The translations under genes and the position numbers were made by a program. A stretch of 7,958 bases of DNA from JBBDIX01 sp040880235 (lineage in GTDB: Bacteria; Actinomycetota; Nitriliruptoria; Nitriliruptorales; Nitriliruptoraceae): positions 1 to 7,958 of the forward strand of contig JBBDIX010000007.1 of assembly GCA_040880235.1 (NCBI GenBank). Direction: 5' to 3'. This document shows, one piece after another, positions 5,149-7,958 of the stretch. The stretch's first letter is position 1; every line of letters begins with the position of its first letter. The notes beneath the pieces were generated by a model. That model was not told the origin of the DNA. It saw only the letters and a list, made by a program, of their open reading frames with translations, and made no database searches.

Positions 5149-7017
5149 GTGACCACCCACTCCGTCGCCGCACTGCCCGCCACGATCGGCGGGCGCTACG
5201 TGCTGCGTTCGGAGCTCGGTCGAGGCGGCATGGCGACCGTGCACCGGGCCCATGACGAGGCACTGGACCGTGAGGTCGCGATCAAGGTGCTCCACGCGCA
5301 CCTGGCGACCGACGTCACGTTCCTCGAACGCTTCCGACGCGAGGCGCGGGCTGCGGCGGCCCTGTCACACCCGAACGTGGTCGCGGTCCACGACTGGGGC
5401 GAGTCCAAGGACGGCGCATGGCTCGTGCTCGAACTGGTCGAGGGCCCGACGCTGCGGCAGGTCCTGCACGAGCTCGGCCCGCTGGAACCCGCCGAGGCTG
5501 CAGGCATCCTGCTGCCGGTGTCGGAGGGCATCGCGGCCGCGCACCGCAGCGGCCTCGTCCACCGGGACATCAAGCCCGAGAACGTCCTCATCGGCGACGA
5601 CGGCAGCGTGCAGATCACCGACTTCGGTCTGGCACGAGCCGTCGCGAGCGCGTCGGTCACGTTCGGCAGCGGCGTGCTCGTCGGGTCCCCGCACTACATG
5701 TCGCCCGAGGCCGTGCGTGGCCAGCCTCTCGATCCCCGTGCCGACGTCTACGCACTGGGGATCGTGCTGTTCGAGTGCCTGACGGGGCGACCCCCTCACG
5801 CCGAGGACTCGGCGTGGTCCACCGCCATGGCACACGCCCAACGGCCGGTCCCGCGTCCCTCATCATTCGTCGAGGGTCTGGATCCTGCACTCGACGAGGT
5901 GGTGGCGTGGGCGACCTCGATCGATCCGGACCACCGCTACGAGGACGCGACCGACTTCGCCCGTGCCCTGCGAAATGCCGTCGACGACGTCACGCCCGTC
6001 GAACAGCTGCTCATCCACCTGGCTCCCACCGACCCATCGGACGTCGCCGGTGCGACCGCAGTCATCGACCGGTCCACGTCGACCACCTCCCCGCGGCAAC
6101 CGGCGCGCCGCCGCGGCCGGGTCCGTGGACTGCTGCTCGTCGCGCTGCTGGCCGTTGTTGTCGTCGGAGCCGGCCTGTTCGGCAATCAGCTGTGGTCCAC
6201 GTACTTCGCCCCACTGCTCGAGGTTCCACCGGTGGTGGGCACGGAACTCACGGCGGCGACCGAGACCCTGCGGGACGCGGGCTTCCGGGTCGACGTCGCG
6301 GACGCCACCGTCCACGACCGGTCCGTGCCCGAGGGCCACGTGCTGTTCGCTGACCCGAGCGACGAGGCCCGGCGAGGCACGACCGTGTCGCTCGTGGTGT
6401 CGGCGGGACCCCGACAGGTCGACGTCGTCCCGGTCGAGGGGCTCACCGGAGCCGTCGCCGAGCAGCGGCTGCGTAGTGCGGGCCTCGACGTGGTGGTCGT
6501 CCGGCGTCACCACGACCAGGTCCAGACCGGCAACGCGATCGGCACCGTGCCCGCGTCGGGGCAGCTCGACGAGGGGTCCCGCATCACGCTGCTCGTCAGC
6601 GACGGACCGGCCCCCCGTGAGGTTCCCGACCTCGTCGGGTCGCCGTACCCGGATCTGCTCGACGACCTGCGGGCGCAGGGGCTGGAGGCGAACGTCGTCG
6701 AACGTCGACACGACGTGGCGCCAGAGGGCACGGTCATCGAACAGTCGCCCGTCGTCGGCGAGAAGGTGGACCACGGCACGACGATCGAGCTCGTCGTCTC
6801 CGACGGGCCCCGCCCGGTCGAGGTTCCCTCGGTCCGTGGCAGTCAGGTCGCAGCGGCCACCCAACAGCTCGAGGACCTCGGGCTCGTCGTCGAGGTGGAA
6901 CGGCGCGGAGGCCTCGGGTCGTACCTGAATCCCGGGCGGGTCTTCGACCAGGATCCCGGGCCGGGCAGCGTGCGGCGCGAGGGCGACACGATCGTGCTCT
7001 ACGCCTACGAGGGCTGA
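5149..7017 (+). CDS. pknB: PknB-type transmembrane Ser/Thr protein kinase with four PASTA repeats
   Basis: The 622-residue receptor kinase has all catalytic elements: Gly loop GRGGMATV (24-31), Lys46, Glu65, HRDIKPEN (138-145), DFG (158-160) and SPE (185-187) in GSPHYMSPE. The activation loop has Ser/Thr sites (S167, S169, T171, S174), and the usual Thr of the GT-x-x-Y P+1 loop is Ser180. A Ser/Thr-rich and then basic juxtamembrane stretch (308-327) precedes one membrane helix (about 328-345). Four PASTA repeats follow outside (about 357-419, 424-485, 490-553, 558-619), each opening with a VP-type motif and separated by SxGP linkers. PASTA domains in this family bind peptidoglycan fragments or lipid II and regulate cell-wall growth and division. 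No phosphatase, RodA/FtsW or penicillin-binding protein gene adjoins it, unlike in mycobacteria. The GTG was chosen because the kinase fold begins 16 codons later and a TAGGCT box precedes it. Confidence 0.96.
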   Translation: MTTHSVAALPATIGGRYVLRSELGRGGMATVHRAHDEALDREVAIKVLHAHLATDVTFLERFRREARAAAALSHPNVVAVHDWGESKDGAWLVLELVEGPTLRQVLHELGPLEPAEAAGILLPVSEGIAAAHRSGLVHRDIKPENVLIGDDGSVQITDFGLARAVASASVTFGSGVLVGSPHYMSPEAVRGQPLDPRADVYALGIVLFECLTGRPPHAEDSAWSTAMAHAQRPVPRPSSFVEGLDPALDEVVAWATSIDPDHRYEDATDFARALRNAVDDVTPVEQLLIHLAPTDPSDVAGATAVIDRSTSTTSPRQPARRRGRVRGLLLVALLAVVVVGAGLFGNQLWSTYFAPLLEVPPVVGTELTAATETLRDAGFRVDVADATVHDRSVPEGHVLFADPSDEARRGTTVSLVVSAGPRQVDVVPVEGLTGAVAEQRLRSAGLDVVVVRRHHDQVQTGNAIGTVPASGQLDEGSRITLLVSDGPAPREVPDLVGSPYPDLLDDLRAQGLEANVVERRHDVAPEGTVIEQSPVVGEKVDHGTTIELVVSDGPRPVEVPSVRGSQVAAATQQLEDLGLVVEVERRGGLGSYLNPGRVFDQDPGPGSVRREGDTIVLYAYEG

Positions 7018-7874
7018 CCCACCTCGCCGGAACCTGACGAGGCCCGTCCCCGCAGGTCGACGTCGGAGATCGCCACCCCGTCCCGGGCTCCCTCGAACAC
7101 GGTCAGCACCTCGATGCGAACCGACCGGGTGAGGACCGGAGCGGGCAGTTCGACCGCCTGGGCGTGGAGCCCCTGGTCCACGAGGTAGACGAGGTACTCG
7201 GAGCCGTCGTCGAACGAGACGACGGCCTGGCGCACGCGACCGACGTCCTCGTAGGCGGCGGCATCGTGCTGGTCCCCATTGCGAAGGACGATCATCTCCA
7301 CCCACGCCGGCTCGTCGAGCACGACCTCGACGAGTTCGCCGGCGGCGGTCCCGTCGGATCGCCATGCCGTCGACGGATCCTCGTCCGCCATGTTCTGCGG
7401 CACGAAGCTTCGCGCACCGTCGTCGGCTGCCGTGGTCGCCGCGGCCACGTCGGACAGTTCGAGCAGGACGCGAGCGGCGGCGGTGTCCTCCGGATCGAAC
7501 GCGACCACGTCGACGTCACGGTCCGGAGCCCACGGTCCGATGCCTGCCACGGCCAGCCCGAGCAGCAGGACCACCGTCACCGCCAGGGCTCCCACCAGGG
7601 GCACCCACCAGGTGGGCAGCCAGCCGCCCGCACGCACCGGCACGTGCCCGACGACCGGCTCGGAGGTCTCTGGCAGCGACAGCAGGTCTCCCGTGTCGAG
7701 ATCGGCGCCACAGCGCACGCACACGAGCCGGTCCGGGTGGTTGTCCGTCGGGCAGCGACGGCAGCGTCGAGGCCCCGGAGAGCCATCGGCCTGCACGACC
7801 GCGATCCGGTCGGTCACGGCCGTCGACGACACGGGCGGCTCGTCGCCCTCGTGACCGCTCACGCCACTCCCCAC
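7005..7874 (-). CDS. Membrane protein: zinc ribbon, one helix, extracellular discoidin-like (NADase-type glycan-binding) domain
   Basis: The 289-residue protein has a polar N-terminus, then a zinc ribbon with Cys38, Cys41, Cys52 and Cys55 (CRRC and CVRCGADL), a linker, one membrane helix (about 89-113, WWVPLVGALAVTVVLLLGLAV) and a C-terminal domain of about 160 residues. That domain shows the discoidin/NADase-type pattern: NMADEDPSTAWRSDG (161-175), VEVVLDEPAWVEMIVLRNG, VSFDDGSEYLVYLVD, VELPAPVLTRSVRIEVL and VAISDVDLRG. Actinobacterial proteins of this design are common but poorly studied; the outer domain is thought to bind glycan. Two GTG starts are possible: 7874 (AGGGA 6 bases upstream) and 7862 (GGGGAG 4 bases upstream, perhaps better). 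The 3' end overlaps the kinase by 13 bases. A TACGCT box at 7905..7900 may be its promoter. Confidence 0.88.
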   Translation of the reverse strand: MGSGVSGHEGDEPPVSSTAVTDRIAVVQADGSPGPRRCRRCPTDNHPDRLVCVRCGADLDTGDLLSLPETSEPVVGHVPVRAGGWLPTWWVPLVGALAVTVVLLLGLAVAGIGPWAPDRDVDVVAFDPEDTAAARVLLELSDVAAATTAADDGARSFVPQNMADEDPSTAWRSDGTAAGELVEVVLDEPAWVEMIVLRNGDQHDAAAYEDVGRVRQAVVSFDDGSEYLVYLVDQGLHAQAVELPAPVLTRSVRIEVLTVFEGARDGVAISDVDLRGRASSGSGEVGQPS

Positions 7875-7899
7875 GCCTCGTCCCTGGTCGTCGCCGTCC

Positions 7900-7905
7900 A
7901 GCGTA
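7900..7905 (-). promoter_or_regulatory. Possible -10 box TACGCT for the zinc-ribbon membrane protein
   Basis: TACGCT on the minus strand fits TANNNT and lies 25 bases before the GTG at 7874. The leader would be about 18-30 bases long, depending on which GTG is used, and would hold the AGGGA or GGGGAG ribosome site. The remaining 53 bases to the right edge show no gene I can support. Confidence 0.3.
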
Positions 7906-7958
7906 GACGCACCGGCGCACGTGCCTGCCCCTGACCCGTGCTCGCCATGACGATGCAG

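Noticed and set aside
5863..7365. 500-codon open frame on the minus strand opposite the kinase PASTA region
   Set aside because: It mirrors the kinase coding frame, is full of Arg/Gly/Asp runs with no domain, and overlaps both the kinase and the zinc-ribbon gene.
7921..7958. Possible plus-strand gene start (ATG at 7947) at the right edge
   Set aside because: Only four codons are visible. There is no ribosome site, and no TAG(G/C)CT box at leaderless distance.
1..7958. Defence system, CRISPR array, mobile element, tRNA or riboswitch
   Set aside because: I found no spaced direct repeats, terminal inverted repeats, transposase or integrase motifs, cloverleaf sequence or long structured leader. 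Intergenic gaps are all under 130 bases.

Overview
The window is GC-rich bacterial chromosome whose gene content and codon use point to an Actinomycetota genome. The HisE protein follows the actinobacterial (Mycobacterium-like) pattern closely. Several genes appear to be leaderless, starting 6-7 bases after a TAG(G/C)CT -10 box, and there is a PknB-type Ser/Thr kinase with PASTA repeats. A deep-branching class such as Nitriliruptoria is a guess and cannot be settled from this sequence. I saw no tRNA, rRNA, CRISPR array, insertion sequence or phage gene, and base composition looks even throughout.

Left part (1-1836). The 5' end of a minus-strand gene runs off the left edge. Next comes a small minus-strand protein with a helical core and a Pro/Ser tail, possibly DUF1844-like. 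It diverges from hisE-hisG, which encode histidine biosynthesis steps 2 and 1; each side has its own TAGCCT box.

Middle (1850-4594). An orphan glycine-betaine-type (OpuAC) binding lipoprotein on the minus strand converges on hisG. It diverges from a lipoprotein that joins an N-terminal beta-rich domain to a thioredoxin-like domain with an unusual CX4C motif. Two short minus-strand genes of unknown function follow, one soluble and one with two membrane segments. They are coupled by a GTGA stop/start overlap, and the second overlaps the thioredoxin gene tail to tail by 9 bases.

Right part (4629-7874). A coiled-coil lipoprotein is followed by the PASTA kinase, both with predicted leaderless starts. 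The kinase overlaps by 13 bases, tail to tail, a minus-strand membrane protein with a cytoplasmic zinc ribbon, one membrane helix and an extracellular discoidin-like (NADase-type glycan-binding) domain.

Apart from hisEG, most genes act at the cell envelope: three lipoproteins, one kinase receptor and two further membrane proteins. I see no clear new defence or mobile system. The most distinctive signal is the repeated promoter/start-codon geometry. The most interesting biology is the possible envelope-sensing group around the kinase and the CX4C lipoprotein.
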